A stretch of DNA of 64,000 bases, from assembly GCA_963717375.1 (NCBI GenBank), contig OY970329.1:1736001-1800000 (forward strand). Direction: 5' to 3'. The translations under genes were made by a program, and so were the position numbers. The notes beneath the pieces are model-generated. The model was not told the origin of the DNA. It ran no database searches and was given only the letters and a program-made list of their open reading frames with translations. The stretch comes from VRUE01 sp963717375 (GTDB taxonomy: Bacteria; Actinomycetota; Thermoleophilia; Solirubrobacterales; 70-9). Positions 45,201 to 53,800 of this stretch are shown here, one piece after another (the first letter of the stretch is position 1; every line of letters starts with the position of its first letter).

Positions 45201-45550
45201 GCACCGACGCCTACTTCTTCACCCACGATCGCCTCGCGGCGGCCGAAGACCAAAACTCGGGCACGGTGACGAGGATCTATGACGCCCGCTCAAACGGCGG
45301 CTTCTTCTCGATCCCCGGCCCCGGGCCCTGCGCGGCCTCTGATGAGTGCCACGGTCCCGGCACCCAAAGCGCTCCCTCGCCGCCGATCAGAACCGGCGGG
45401 CCGACCATCCCCGGCAACGAGAAGGCAAAGGCCAAAGCCCTCAGTTGCCGCAAAGGCCAGGCAAAGAAACGCGGCAGATGCGTGCCGAAGAAAAAGAGCC
45501 ACGCCAAAAAGCACCACGCCACCAAGAGCCAGAGCAGGGGGAGCCACTAA
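42293..45550 (+). CDS. Giant secreted beta-propeller protein with NHL and one FN3-like domain (surface family a)
   Basis: A 1085-residue protein with a signal peptide (LGVAISLVALAVGAAPASAA). Residues 30-310 form an NHL-type propeller (QNVGDVVVNRATGNLLVFEQ, FAFDNSGETLYVGEG). Residues 316-413 are one FN3-like domain (YHFEYGTDTSYGAS ... TYHVRLVATNS). The family motif CPNALARKQTG...LPDCRAYELVSA starts near 421, then a PD40-like propeller (DLTIYERDLSAG, DVYFLSPEQLDG, RIYDARSNGGFF). The C-terminal tail is CRKGQAKKRGRCVPKKKSHA plus more Lys/His. It starts by ATGA overlap with the previous gene with GGGAGG upstream. It is a shorter relative of the protein at 35179. Confidence 0.82.
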   Translation: MRRLLGVAISLVALAVGAAPASAAPTDPFIYQSSFDGAGIGGLQNVGDVVVNRATGNLLVFEQGRIDQFDPAGNPVDFAATGSPSLQVGFNGKLVVDNSGGPTQGNIYVYVSNGAQSTFESFWAFTAAGEPLAANPQLLIEPFSGYSNSIGVDSDGKLWDFYLSFDFEGVHAGQMTTAGKAAGVDSIVPGLSFLDPSAVASDDLGNFYLSFLGQVDRFDPANGFADVGRTGLPGSVPLAVDPSTNDVYARPGSKILGVHYSDPLVTSTPFEALKSIGGGGGFAFDNSGETLYVGEGSRISVFHREPASAPSGLGQLVVDGVRTNRAIFNGQLFAGGAPTSYHFEYGTDTSYGASTPEVQAPFSHFGPVKVGGVSGGALVEGLAPDTTYHVRLVATNSVDTTYGPDKVFKTYAMPAGSIDPCPNALARKQTGTRDLPDCRAYELVSARDTGGYEVESSLVAGQTPFEGYPDVKGSVLYGVHGGAVPGPWHATNRGVDPYLANRGANGWSTNYLGLPSDINSLTGPFSSSVGEASAGLSTLAFAGTGLCKPCFSEGIETGIPVRLPGGQLVQGMAGSLDPGVPSAMPEGKVGKYFSANGQHLVFASKYAFEPGANDNSGDLTIYERDLSAGETEIVSTTAGGSTMTGAGISELDISADGSRVLFAQKVSSDSAGNEYLHPYLHLAGSQGSVDLAPTTTTGVLYDGMSADGSKVFFTSKDALLPADDTDSSADIYEADVDSAGNVSLSLVSAGNSTTCNPVANSARTHWNSVTGTADCGAVAVGGGGGVATDSGDVYFLSPEQLDGSEGTLDQPNLYLTAPGGSPVFIATLEPNNPLVLHSVSQAGAHQSADFQTNPSGSDAAFTSKLQLSPIDPTGDAQIFHYDAATDALDCASCNPTNSQSTGASGDALLAANGRSITDDGRVFFSTPIPLVLRDTGNRLDVYESSGGPAELISSGISPFDSGLLSVSSDGTDAYFFTHDRLAAAEDQNSGTVTRIYDARSNGGFFSIPGPGPCAASDECHGPGTQSAPSPPIRTGGPTIPGNEKAKAKALSCRKGQAKKRGRCVPKKKSHAKKHHATKSQSRGSH

Positions 45551-45552
45551 GC

Positions 45553-48267
45553 ATGTCTAAGACCAAGACCATCACCCTGGCGCTGAGCGCTGCCCTGGCC
45601 TCGCTGGCGATCTTCGCGATCCCCGCCCAAGCCGCCCAGCAGATCGAAGAATTCACCACCACCTCCTCGACCTCGCTGGCCGGCGGGCACCCCGACCTCA
45701 CCACCGCTTTCAAACTTAAAGACGCCGGCGCGCCCGAAGTCGCCCGCAACATCACCTTCAACACCCCCGAGGGGATCTTCGGCAACCCCTCCGTATTGAC
45801 CCAGTGCCGGGCGGTGGACTTCTCGCTAAACAGCTGCCCGCCTGGTGCCCAGGCGGGCCTGGTAACCCTGCGCGCCAACTACGAATCAAACCCCAACTAC
45901 CTCCTAGGCACAGCCCCCATCTACAGCGTCGAAGCCGGGCCGTCGGAAACCGCCCGCTTTGCCTTCGTCGCGCCGACCCTGAACATCCCGATCGCGATCC
46001 CGGTCACGACCCGCTCGGCGACGGACTACGGCCTGCGCTTCACCGTCAGTGGGATCACCCAGCTGGCGCCGCTGGAGGCCGCCAACCTGACCTTCTGGGG
46101 CTTCCCGGCCAAAGCCGAACACGACCTCGATCGCTTCCCCAAAGGCTCACCCAGCACCCCGGCGGGCTGCCCGGGTGCCGCTGACACCAGCTGCATCGGC
46201 ATCCCAGAAGGGGTCAAAGCCAGCATGCCGGTCGCACCCCTGACCGGCAATCCCGGCGTCTGCAGCGGCGAAGACCTGACCACCACGCTTGACGTGCAGA
46301 CCTACCAAGACCCCGCAAACCTCTCCCACGCGGAGTCCTCCTACCCAGCGATCACCGAATGCATCCGCCAGAGCTTTAACCCCTTCGTCCACGCCCGCCT
46401 GACCAGCACCGAAGCCGACTCGCCCTCAGGCCTTGAACTGGAAATCGGCGCCCCCCAGACCCAGGGCTTTGCCGCCTCGCCCTCAGAGATCCGCGCCTCG
46501 GTCCTCACCCTGCCCAAGGGGCTGACGATCAACCCCGACGCCGCCGATGGCCAAAGCGCCTGCTCAGATGCCGAGGCCGGCTTTGGGGTCGAAGGCCCTG
46601 CCAACTGCCCCGACAACTCAAAGATCGGCACCGCCCTGATCTCCTCCGCCGCCCTGCCCGGCGACATCACCGGCTCGATCTACTTCGGTGCGCCCCAACC
46701 CGGAAACCAGTACCGCCTCTTCCTCTTCGCCGACGGCTACGGCATCCACGCCAAGCTCGTCGGCAAGCTCCTGCCCGACCCACAGACCGGCCAGCTGACC
46801 GCGGTCTTCGAAGGCCTGCCCCAGTTGCCCTTCGATCGCTTCTCCTTCCACCTCTTTGCCTCCGATCGCGGCGTCCTCGCGACCCCGACCCGCTGCGCCA
46901 CCTACACCGCCACGACCCGCCTCTATCCCTGGAACGCGGTCCTGCCCGATCAGACCTCCGACCTCGGCCTGGGGATCAGCTCCGGCCCCGGCGGCTCGGC
47001 CTGCCCCGGCGTGCCGCGTCCCTTCAACCCGCGCCTTGCCGCCGGCACCTCAAACCCCGCCGCCGGCGCCCACAGCTCCTTCACGCTGAAGCTCGATCGC
47101 GATGACGGCGATCAGTACCTCGGCAAGCTGAACTTCACCATGCCCGCGGGGCTCACCGCCGACCTACACGGCGTCACTTACTGCTCTGAGGCAGCGATCC
47201 TGGCCGCCGCCAACCGCCTCGGCCGCTCAGAGCTTGCCTCCCCAAGCTGCCCCGCACCATCAGCGATCGGCACAACAAACGTCGCCGCCGGCCCCGGCAC
47301 CCACCCCTTCCACGCCACCGGCCACCTCTACATGGCCGGCCCCTTCAAAGGCGCCCCGCTCTCGCTGGTCGCGATCACCCCCGCCTTGGCTGGGCCCTAT
47401 GACTACGGCACCGTGGTCGTGCGGGTCGCGCTTCACATCGACCAAGCCGACGCCCACGTCGTTGCCGACTCAGAAACTGTCCCCTCGATCATCGGCGGGG
47501 TACCGATCCGGATGCGCTCGATCCAGGTCAACATCGATAAGCCCAACTTCATGATCAACCCGACCAACTGCACCCCCGCCGCAGTTGCCTCGCAGGGGAT
47601 CGGTGACGAAGGCACCCTGGCCGCTTTCTCCTCGCCCTTCACCGCGACCAACTGCGCCACCTTGCCCTTCAAGCCGCAGATGACGATCACCAAGCTCGGC
47701 GGGGGAGCCGCCGCCCGCGGCAAGAACCCAGCACTTCGCTTTGACCTGCGCACCCGCCGGGGCGACGCCAACATCAAATCGGTCGCGGTGACCTTGCCGC
47801 GGGCCTTTGAGATCGACCAGCGCCACCTCAAGAACATCTGCTCGCGCGCCCAGTTGGCATCTGAACGCTGCGCGGGAAGAGCGGCGATCGGCACCGTTCG
47901 CACCGACACGCCGCTGCTTGAAGCTCCGCTTGAAGGCCCCGCCTACGCGGTCAGTGGTTTCGGCAAGCTGCCCCACCTCGTCTTCATCTTGGCCGGCCAG
48001 GTGACGCTGATGCCCGAAGCGATCTCCTCCTCGGTCAAAGGCGGGCACCTGCGCACGATCGTCGGAGTCGTCCCCGACGCCCCGATCGGCCACTTCGCCC
48101 TCACCCTCTTTGGCGGCGGCCGCGGCTATTTGGCCAACACCCGCAACCTCTGCGCTTCGCCGGTCAGCGCCACGGTCGAATACTCAGCCCAAAGCGCCAA
48201 GACGCTGAGCCAGAAAGTCAAGGCCAAGACCGGCTGCGCCAAGGCCCGCTCCAAGCGCAGGCGTTAG
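45553..48267 (+). CDS. Giant secreted protein of the LLATPTRCG / VYLAGPYKG family (surface family b)
   Basis: A 904-residue protein with a signal peptide (ITLALSAALASLAIFAIPAQ). Motifs as in the paralogue at 39507: NTPEGIFGNPSVLTQCRAVD, FWGFPAKAEHD, VLATPTRCATY (about 440), SCPAPSAIGTTN, LYMAGPFKGAPLSLV (about 594), INPTNCTPAAV, PDAPIGHFALTLFGGGRGYL, and a basic end (KTGCAKARSKRRR). It starts 2 bases after the stop of the preceding propeller gene, with GGGGGAG upstream. The cell location is outside. The function is unknown; the pairing with a propeller gene repeats the pattern of the cluster. Confidence 0.82.
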   Translation: MSKTKTITLALSAALASLAIFAIPAQAAQQIEEFTTTSSTSLAGGHPDLTTAFKLKDAGAPEVARNITFNTPEGIFGNPSVLTQCRAVDFSLNSCPPGAQAGLVTLRANYESNPNYLLGTAPIYSVEAGPSETARFAFVAPTLNIPIAIPVTTRSATDYGLRFTVSGITQLAPLEAANLTFWGFPAKAEHDLDRFPKGSPSTPAGCPGAADTSCIGIPEGVKASMPVAPLTGNPGVCSGEDLTTTLDVQTYQDPANLSHAESSYPAITECIRQSFNPFVHARLTSTEADSPSGLELEIGAPQTQGFAASPSEIRASVLTLPKGLTINPDAADGQSACSDAEAGFGVEGPANCPDNSKIGTALISSAALPGDITGSIYFGAPQPGNQYRLFLFADGYGIHAKLVGKLLPDPQTGQLTAVFEGLPQLPFDRFSFHLFASDRGVLATPTRCATYTATTRLYPWNAVLPDQTSDLGLGISSGPGGSACPGVPRPFNPRLAAGTSNPAAGAHSSFTLKLDRDDGDQYLGKLNFTMPAGLTADLHGVTYCSEAAILAAANRLGRSELASPSCPAPSAIGTTNVAAGPGTHPFHATGHLYMAGPFKGAPLSLVAITPALAGPYDYGTVVVRVALHIDQADAHVVADSETVPSIIGGVPIRMRSIQVNIDKPNFMINPTNCTPAAVASQGIGDEGTLAAFSSPFTATNCATLPFKPQMTITKLGGGAAARGKNPALRFDLRTRRGDANIKSVAVTLPRAFEIDQRHLKNICSRAQLASERCAGRAAIGTVRTDTPLLEAPLEGPAYAVSGFGKLPHLVFILAGQVTLMPEAISSSVKGGHLRTIVGVVPDAPIGHFALTLFGGGRGYLANTRNLCASPVSATVEYSAQSAKTLSQKVKAKTGCAKARSKRRR

Positions 48268-48326
48268 GCAAAACACAGCTTTAGACGGGCCCCCCCGGGG
48301 CGCAAAACCCCAAGCAAAGGAAAGCG

Positions 48327-48971
48327 ATGCAGCGACAGACCCAACAAGACAAGAAGTGGATCGGCCGGCCCTCGCCGGCGCTGGTGATCGCTGTTATCGC
48401 CCTTATCTGCGCGCTCAGCGGCACCGCCTGGGCCGCGCTTGGCAAGAACTCAGTCGGCTCGCGCCAGCTCAAGGCCAAGGCGGTTACGACCGGCAAGATC
48501 GCCAACGGGGCGGTCAACGCCGCCAAGGTCGCCAACGGCTCACTGAGCGGCGCTGACATCAACGTCGCCGCGCTTGGCACCGTGCCCAAGGCCGCCTCTG
48601 CTGACTCCGCCGGCAATGCCAACACCGTCGGTGGGCACTCCGCCGCTTGTCCTGGCGGCACGGTCTTGATCCGCGGCATCTGCTTTGACGCTGCCCCCAA
48701 CGCCGCAGTCCCCAACCAAGGCCAGGCCGCCGACGCTTGCGCGGCCAAGGGCGGCTGGCTGCCGGCGCCGATGGAGCTCTACTCCACGCGCGGCGTGCTC
48801 AACCTCGGCAGTGGCTCGGGCCCTGAAGAGCAGTTCACAAACGTCGTCTACGCCAACACCAACGGCGTCAACTACCGCACCGTGACCGTCGACGGCACCG
48901 GGCGGATCGCCGAGCACCAGACCGAAAACGACCCCGCCCAGTACATCTGCGCCTACGCGCTGGTGCGCTAG
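48327..48971 (+). CDS. Exported protein with VGSRQLK...KIANGAV repeats and lectin-like C-terminal domain
   Basis: A 214-residue protein. An N-terminal anchor or signal (LVIAVIALICALSGTAWAAL) is followed by LGKNSVGSRQLKAKAVTTGK and IANGAVNAAKVANGSLSGAD, a short-repeat stalk frequent in Thermoleophilia exported proteins. The C-terminal 110 residues have spaced cysteines (CPGGT, ICFD, ADACAAKGGWLPAPMELYST, YICAYALVR), a pattern resembling C-type-lectin-like or FGE-like folds; that assignment is tentative. It begins 59 bases after the preceding gene with AAAGGAAA as ribosome site; a GC-rich hairpin-like stretch (48288-48310) lies in the gap. It is followed 3 bases later by the next gene, so it starts a three-gene unit. 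Confidence 0.75.
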   Translation: MQRQTQQDKKWIGRPSPALVIAVIALICALSGTAWAALGKNSVGSRQLKAKAVTTGKIANGAVNAAKVANGSLSGADINVAALGTVPKAASADSAGNANTVGGHSAACPGGTVLIRGICFDAAPNAAVPNQGQAADACAAKGGWLPAPMELYSTRGVLNLGSGSGPEEQFTNVVYANTNGVNYRTVTVDGTGRIAEHQTENDPAQYICAYALVR

Positions 48972-48974
48972 GGG

Positions 48975-49760
48975 ATGGGGAACCGCTTCGCGAAGATCGC
49001 CGCCACCGGCGCGCTCGGCGCGCTGGTGGCGGCGGGCATCGCCCACGCCGAGCTGGCCCAAAAGGGCTCCCTGCGGGTCGCCTTTAACGGCGGCATCGCC
49101 CCGCAAAAGCTGCCGCGCTCTGAGCCCGCCCCGGTAACCGTGCGCGTCGGCGGCAAGATCGGCACCGCCGATCGCTCCACGCCGCCGAAACTGCAGCGGA
49201 TCCGGATCGCGGTCAACTCCAACGGCAAGATCCAAAGCAAGGGCCTTGGCACCTGCGCGCTTTCAGAGTTGAACTCGGCCTCCTCCGCGCAGGCCAAGCG
49301 CACCTGCGCCGATGCCCTGATCGGCCACGGCAACGTCACCTCGCGGATCACCCTGCCCGGCCAGGGCGCCTTTGCCTCAAACGGCCCGCTCCTAGCCTTC
49401 AACGCCCACTACAAAGGCCACGAAGCGATCTTCGCCCAGGTCGCCTCCGGCGCGCCGCTGCCGCTCACCTACGTGATCGTCTTCGAAGTCAAGAGGGTGG
49501 GCGGGCGCTTTGGCACCGAACTGATCGGCACCCTGCCCCAGATCGCCTCCGAATACGGCTACATCTCAGCCTTCAACCTCTCCCTGGGCCACACCTACAC
49601 CTACAAGGGCAAGACCCTGAGCTATGCCTCGGCCTCCTGCCCCGCCCCGCCGGGCTTCCCCGGCGCCAGCTTTGCCTTTGCCAAGGCGAGCTATGAGTTC
49701 TCTGACTCCACGACGCTCTCGGCGACGCTGAACCGCGACTGCAAGGTCAGGGGCAAGTGA
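48975..49760 (+). CDS. Secreted beta-rich protein, paralogue of the next gene
   Basis: A 261-residue protein with a signal peptide (GNRFAKIAATGALGALVAAG). The mature part has SLRVAFNGGIAPQKLPRSEP, GKIGTADRSTPPKLQRIRIA, LGTCALSELNSASSAQAKRT, CADALIGHGNVTSRITLPGQ and GPLLAFNAHYKGHEA. The following gene shares this order and spacing, so the two arose by tandem duplication. I know no function; the family appears in related actinobacteria as secreted proteins. The start lies 3 bases after the preceding stop with only a weak ribosome site, so translation coupling is likely. Its stop overlaps the next GTG. Confidence 0.75.
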   Translation: MGNRFAKIAATGALGALVAAGIAHAELAQKGSLRVAFNGGIAPQKLPRSEPAPVTVRVGGKIGTADRSTPPKLQRIRIAVNSNGKIQSKGLGTCALSELNSASSAQAKRTCADALIGHGNVTSRITLPGQGAFASNGPLLAFNAHYKGHEAIFAQVASGAPLPLTYVIVFEVKRVGGRFGTELIGTLPQIASEYGYISAFNLSLGHTYTYKGKTLSYASASCPAPPGFPGASFAFAKASYEFSDSTTLSATLNRDCKVRGK

Positions 49761-50548
49761 TCGGGGCGGGGAGGAGGCCACATCGCCTCAGGGCACTCGG
49801 CGCATTGCTTGGTGTCGCGGTAATCGCCGCGGCGCTGCTGATCAGCAGCGCCGCGGGCCAGGTGATCCGGGTTGGCAACCTGATCGTCGAAGTCGAAGGC
49901 GGCGTCAGCCCCAAGGCGCTGCCGAAGGCAACCCCGGCGCCGATCACCTTGAACGTCTCCGGCTCAGTCAAAAGCGCCGACGGCAGCCACGTCCCAGCCC
50001 TTCAGACCCTGGCCTTGCAGTTCGACAAACACGGCCACCTCTACACCAGGGGCCTGGCCACCTGCCGGGCCGCCGAGCTGCGCTCGACCCTGACCGCGAA
50101 GGCAAAGTCACTTTGCGGGGACGCCCTGGTCGGAACCGGCAGAGTCGGCGCGGAGATTGCCTTCCCCGAACAGGCCCCCTTCAGCGCCTCGGGGCCGCTA
50201 CTGATCTTCAACGGCACCCCCAAGGGCGGTAAGCCCTCATTGATCTTCCACGTCCACGCCAACGTCCCCGCCCCGACCACCTTCGTCACCGAAGGGGTGA
50301 TCTCAAAGGCCTCGGGCAAATACGGCACCTCGACCGAGATCGCGATCCCGACCATCACCGGCGGGCAGGGCTCGCTGACCTCCTTCAACGCCACCCTGCG
50401 CAAAACCTGGACCTACAAGGGTAAGAAGCGCAGCCTGCTCAGCGCTTCTTGCCCGAGCGGGTCGCTCTTTGCGCACGGGGACTTCACGTTCGTCGACGGC
50501 AGCGAGCTTGCCGGGGACGTGGTTAAGAGCTGTCGGGGGACTAAGTAG
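49757..50548 (+). CDS. Secreted beta-rich protein, tandem paralogue
   Basis: A 263-residue protein, clearly related to the preceding gene: GNLIVEVEGGVSPKALPKAT, SGSVKSADGSHVPALQTLAL, LATCRAAELRSTLTAKAKSL, CGDALVGTGRVGAEIAFPEQ, GPLLIFNGTPKGGKPS and SLLSASCPSGSLF. An N-terminal hydrophobic segment (LGALLGVAVIAAALLISSAA) is a signal or anchor. It starts at GTG 49757 (GTGA overlap). It ends the first half of the surface cluster; a hairpin follows 35 bases later, then the second promoter. Confidence 0.75.
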   Translation: MIGAGRRPHRLRALGALLGVAVIAAALLISSAAGQVIRVGNLIVEVEGGVSPKALPKATPAPITLNVSGSVKSADGSHVPALQTLALQFDKHGHLYTRGLATCRAAELRSTLTAKAKSLCGDALVGTGRVGAEIAFPEQAPFSASGPLLIFNGTPKGGKPSLIFHVHANVPAPTTFVTEGVISKASGKYGTSTEIAIPTITGGQGSLTSFNATLRKTWTYKGKKRSLLSASCPSGSLFAHGDFTFVDGSELAGDVVKSCRGTK

Positions 50549-50582
50549 ACGGGACGGGTAGGGCGCGTCCCTGGCTCCCTTG

Positions 50583-50600
50583 GGTCGGCCGGCGCCGACC
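50583..50600 (+). terminator. Hairpin after the first surface operon
   Basis: GGTCGGC (50583-50589) pairs with GCCGACC (50594-50600), loop CGGC. There is no U tract, so termination is only probable. The rest of the 331-base gap (50549-50879) holds a weaker 6-bp hairpin near 50625-50650, then the promoter and leader listed below. Confidence 0.4.
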
Positions 50601-50694
50601 ATAAAGACGTGGATTTGCAGGCGGGTTTGAGAAATTTGCGTACCCGCAGGCATGCCTAAAGAGCTTGGCCTACGGGCCATACCACGCGTGTTCC

Positions 50695-50723
50695 TTGACA
50701 AAGCCAAACTCGTATGTTTATCT
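50695..50723 (+). promoter_or_regulatory. Sigma-70-type promoter of the second surface-protein operon
   Basis: TTGACA (50695-50700), 17-base spacer, TTATCT (50718-50723). The preceding TTCC is shared with the promoter at 35015, as is the spacer length. Confidence 0.7.
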
Positions 50724-50802
50724 TCCCCTGGTTGTTTGGGAACGCGAGTGTCAGTTCAGGGAACTAGCTCGTTTGAGTCCCGGCAACAGGAGGACCAAGG
50801 GA

Positions 50803-50875
50803 CAGGGACAACCGAGCCTCGAGGAAGCCGCTAAGGGAAGCGGCGGGCAGAGGGGCTCACGGGACAAGGAGAGAG
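50803..50875 (+). promoter_or_regulatory. Structured 5' leader RNA, copy 2
   Basis: It has the same design as 35101-35175: CAGGGACAAC, stem GAGCC (50814-50818)/GGCTC (50854-50858), inner stem GCCGCT (50827-50832)/AGCGGC (50839-50844) with loop AAGGGA, then GGGACAAGGAGAGAGC with the ribosome site. The linkers differ in length and sequence while the stems are kept. Confidence 0.65.
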
Positions 50876-50879
50876 CTAC

Positions 50880-53800
50880 GTGAGACGCCACGGGAAGGCA
50901 TCGACCGCGGAATCGACCCAGCGCCAGGCCGGCAACCGCGGGTCCGCGCTGCTTCTTGCGCTGGCTTCTTGCGCGATCTTCGCTGCCTCTCTGGCCGCGA
51001 CCTCGGCATCGGCGGCCACCTGCCCCAACGCGGTGTTCCGCACCGGTCCCTCGGCGAAATTGCCCGACTGCCGCGCCTATGAGCTGGTGTCGCCGGAATT
51101 CACGAGCAACCGTCCCGTCACATCACGCAACTTCTCCAACATCTACAACGCCTTCGAGTACCCGCTGATAAACGAAGCGGGCGACAGCGTCATCTTCAAC
51201 ACACTCGACGGCACGATTGGGAACTTCCCCGGAAATGGGTTCAATGACCGTTATCGAGCGAAGCGGACCGCCAACGGCTGGGTCAGCGAATACTTCAATC
51301 CGACCGTTGATCAGACCAGCCGCCCGATGCCAGGTGCCGTTGCCGCCGACCACAGCTACGAGTTCGTCAACGCTGGTCTCAACGAATTTTACCTTGAGCC
51401 CGAATCGACTCTGCAGGCCCCCTTCGGCGGACAGGAAGCCGACTACCTGCGAAAGCCCAACGGCGAATTCGAACTGATCGCGACCGGCTCGCTGGGCACC
51501 GGCCAGCATGCCCAGGGATTGCTGATAACCCCAGGCGCCTCGCACATCATCTTCGTCTCGCCAACCAAGCTCGAGCCTTTGGCTCAGGAAAACGTCAGCG
51601 GCTTCAGTCCCGAAACTCCGATCGGGACGATCTATGACCGCACTCCGGCCGGTCCGACCAAGGTCGTCTCCCTGCTGCCGGGGAATGTCACGCCCAGCGG
51701 CAAAGTCACCTTCGTAGGAGCTTCCACCGACGGCACCGACGTGGTCTTCGACAACGAACCGGCATACCCGAGGCACCGCATGTACGTGCGGCACGACAAC
51801 ACGACGACGATGGAAGTCACCCGCTCGGACGGGGTCCAGGTCGGCAAGAGACTCACCTGCAACGGCGGGCCGACCTATCAGTGGCTGCGAAACGGCGCTC
51901 CGATAGCGGGTGCGACCAACGCTACCTATACCGTCACCGCTGACGACGAAGGGGCCGTGCTGCAATGCCAGGCTGCGGCTTCGAATAGCGAAGGCGCGGC
52001 TCTCGCCACCAGTTCCACATCTCTTATCGTCGCCCCGTTTGCCGAGAAGACCCCCCCTGGCCTCGGTAACAGCTTCACCGTTTCGATAGAGATCGCCGGC
52101 GGATCTGCCAGTACCGCTGAGGTCGGCAAACTTCTCACCTGCGAGCCGGGCTCCTGGGAAGGAAGTCCGGCCTTTTCCTACCGATGGTTCCGCGACGGGG
52201 TAGAAATCGCCGGCGCCTCGACTTCTACGTACACGACGCTCGGCAGTGACCAGGGAACCGCGATCCAGTGCCGCGTGACCGGCGCGAATCCCGATGGCAC
52301 CGTCGTCGGTTTCAGCAATGCCACGCGGATCACGGGGTCGCCGCCGTCGGCGACGGGAGACCCATCGATCGCCAATGTCACGGACCCCGGTAGCGCGCCG
52401 GAGGTCGGCGACGAACTGTCCTGCTCGAACGGCACCTGGACGAACGCTCCGGCCTTCACCTACGGCTGGCTGCGCGGCGGAACTCCAATTGGAGGCGCCT
52501 CTGCCGGCGCTTACACGGTCACGCCCTCGGATGACGGCGAGGCGCTGCAGTGCGTCGTCACGGGGACGAACGCCGATGGGGCTTCTCAGGCGGTCAGCGA
52601 AAGGGTGGTCGCCGAACCGCAGCCGGGCACAGCTCCGCCGGAAATGAGCGCTCCGGGTCAGGTCTTTGGCAGCGCTGAAGTGGGGAGCGAATCCTTCTGC
52701 GCATCCGGCACCTGGACGGGCGAACCCACTTTTGCCTACCAGTGGCTGCGGAACGGCGTCGACATCCCGACCGCGACCAGCAGCAGCTACACGCTGACGA
52801 CGGCTGACCGCGACAACGTGGTCGAGTGCCGTGTGACGGCGACCAACGCCGGAGGCAGCGTCGTCTCAGTGATGGTGGGTTCCGGGGCCGGTTACGTCAC
52901 CAAGGCGGTGCCGAATGCATCCGCCTCCGTGCGCGAACCTGGAGCCATTTTCGCCGGTGCCTTTGGCGGCTACGTTTTCTATGGCGATGAAGGCCAGGAA
53001 AACCGGAACGATCTCGAGCATCCCGGCGATCTCTTCTCATTCAATATCGCCACTGGTTCGACCACTCGCATAACCAACGTGGGCAACGCGACCTTCGCGC
53101 ACGTATCCGGTGACGGTTCCCACGTCTACTTCATCTCCAACTCCGAAATCGGCGGACAGGGCGAGGCCGGAGAACCGAACCTCTACGTCTGGTCGCGCAG
53201 CGACAGCAGCACGAAGCTCGTCGCGACGGTCTCCACCGCTGACCTCACTTACACGGGTGCGAATCTCTCCTCCTGGACCTATGCGATGAGCGCACCCAAA
53301 GAAGCGCTCTACGGCCTGAACAACTCCAATACCCGCTCCACTCCCGACGGCTCGGTCTTCCTCTTCGAGTCGAGTGCGCAGCTGACCTCGTTCGACAACA
53401 CCGAGGCGGCGGCGGAAGACTGCGGCGAAGAATCGTCGGGCGGCGATGGTTGCATCGAGATCTACCGCTACGACGTCGCCGATGAAGAGCTGACCTGCGT
53501 CTCCTGCCCGGAAGGCGCAGGGCCGGCGACAGGTGAAGCGGCCATGGCCGCCACTGCCGCCGCGATCAACCCGATCGCCGTGTTGACGCAGGACGGCAAC
53601 ACGGCGTTCTTCGAAAGCTCGGAAGACCTGCTGCCCGAAGACGTCAACGGCAGCACCGATGTCTACCGCTGGAAGAAGGGAGCCCCGCTCGGGCTGATCT
53701 CGACCGGCCAGCAGGCCACCAACAGCCACCTCTACGGGGTCACGGCTGACGGTGCGGACGCCGTCTTCACGACCCAGGAGACGCTGCTTCCGCAGGACGA

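Noticed and set aside
48288..48310. GGGCCCCCCCGGGG as a firm terminator
   Set aside because: No clean stem-loop can be fixed and the next gene is close and on the same strand.
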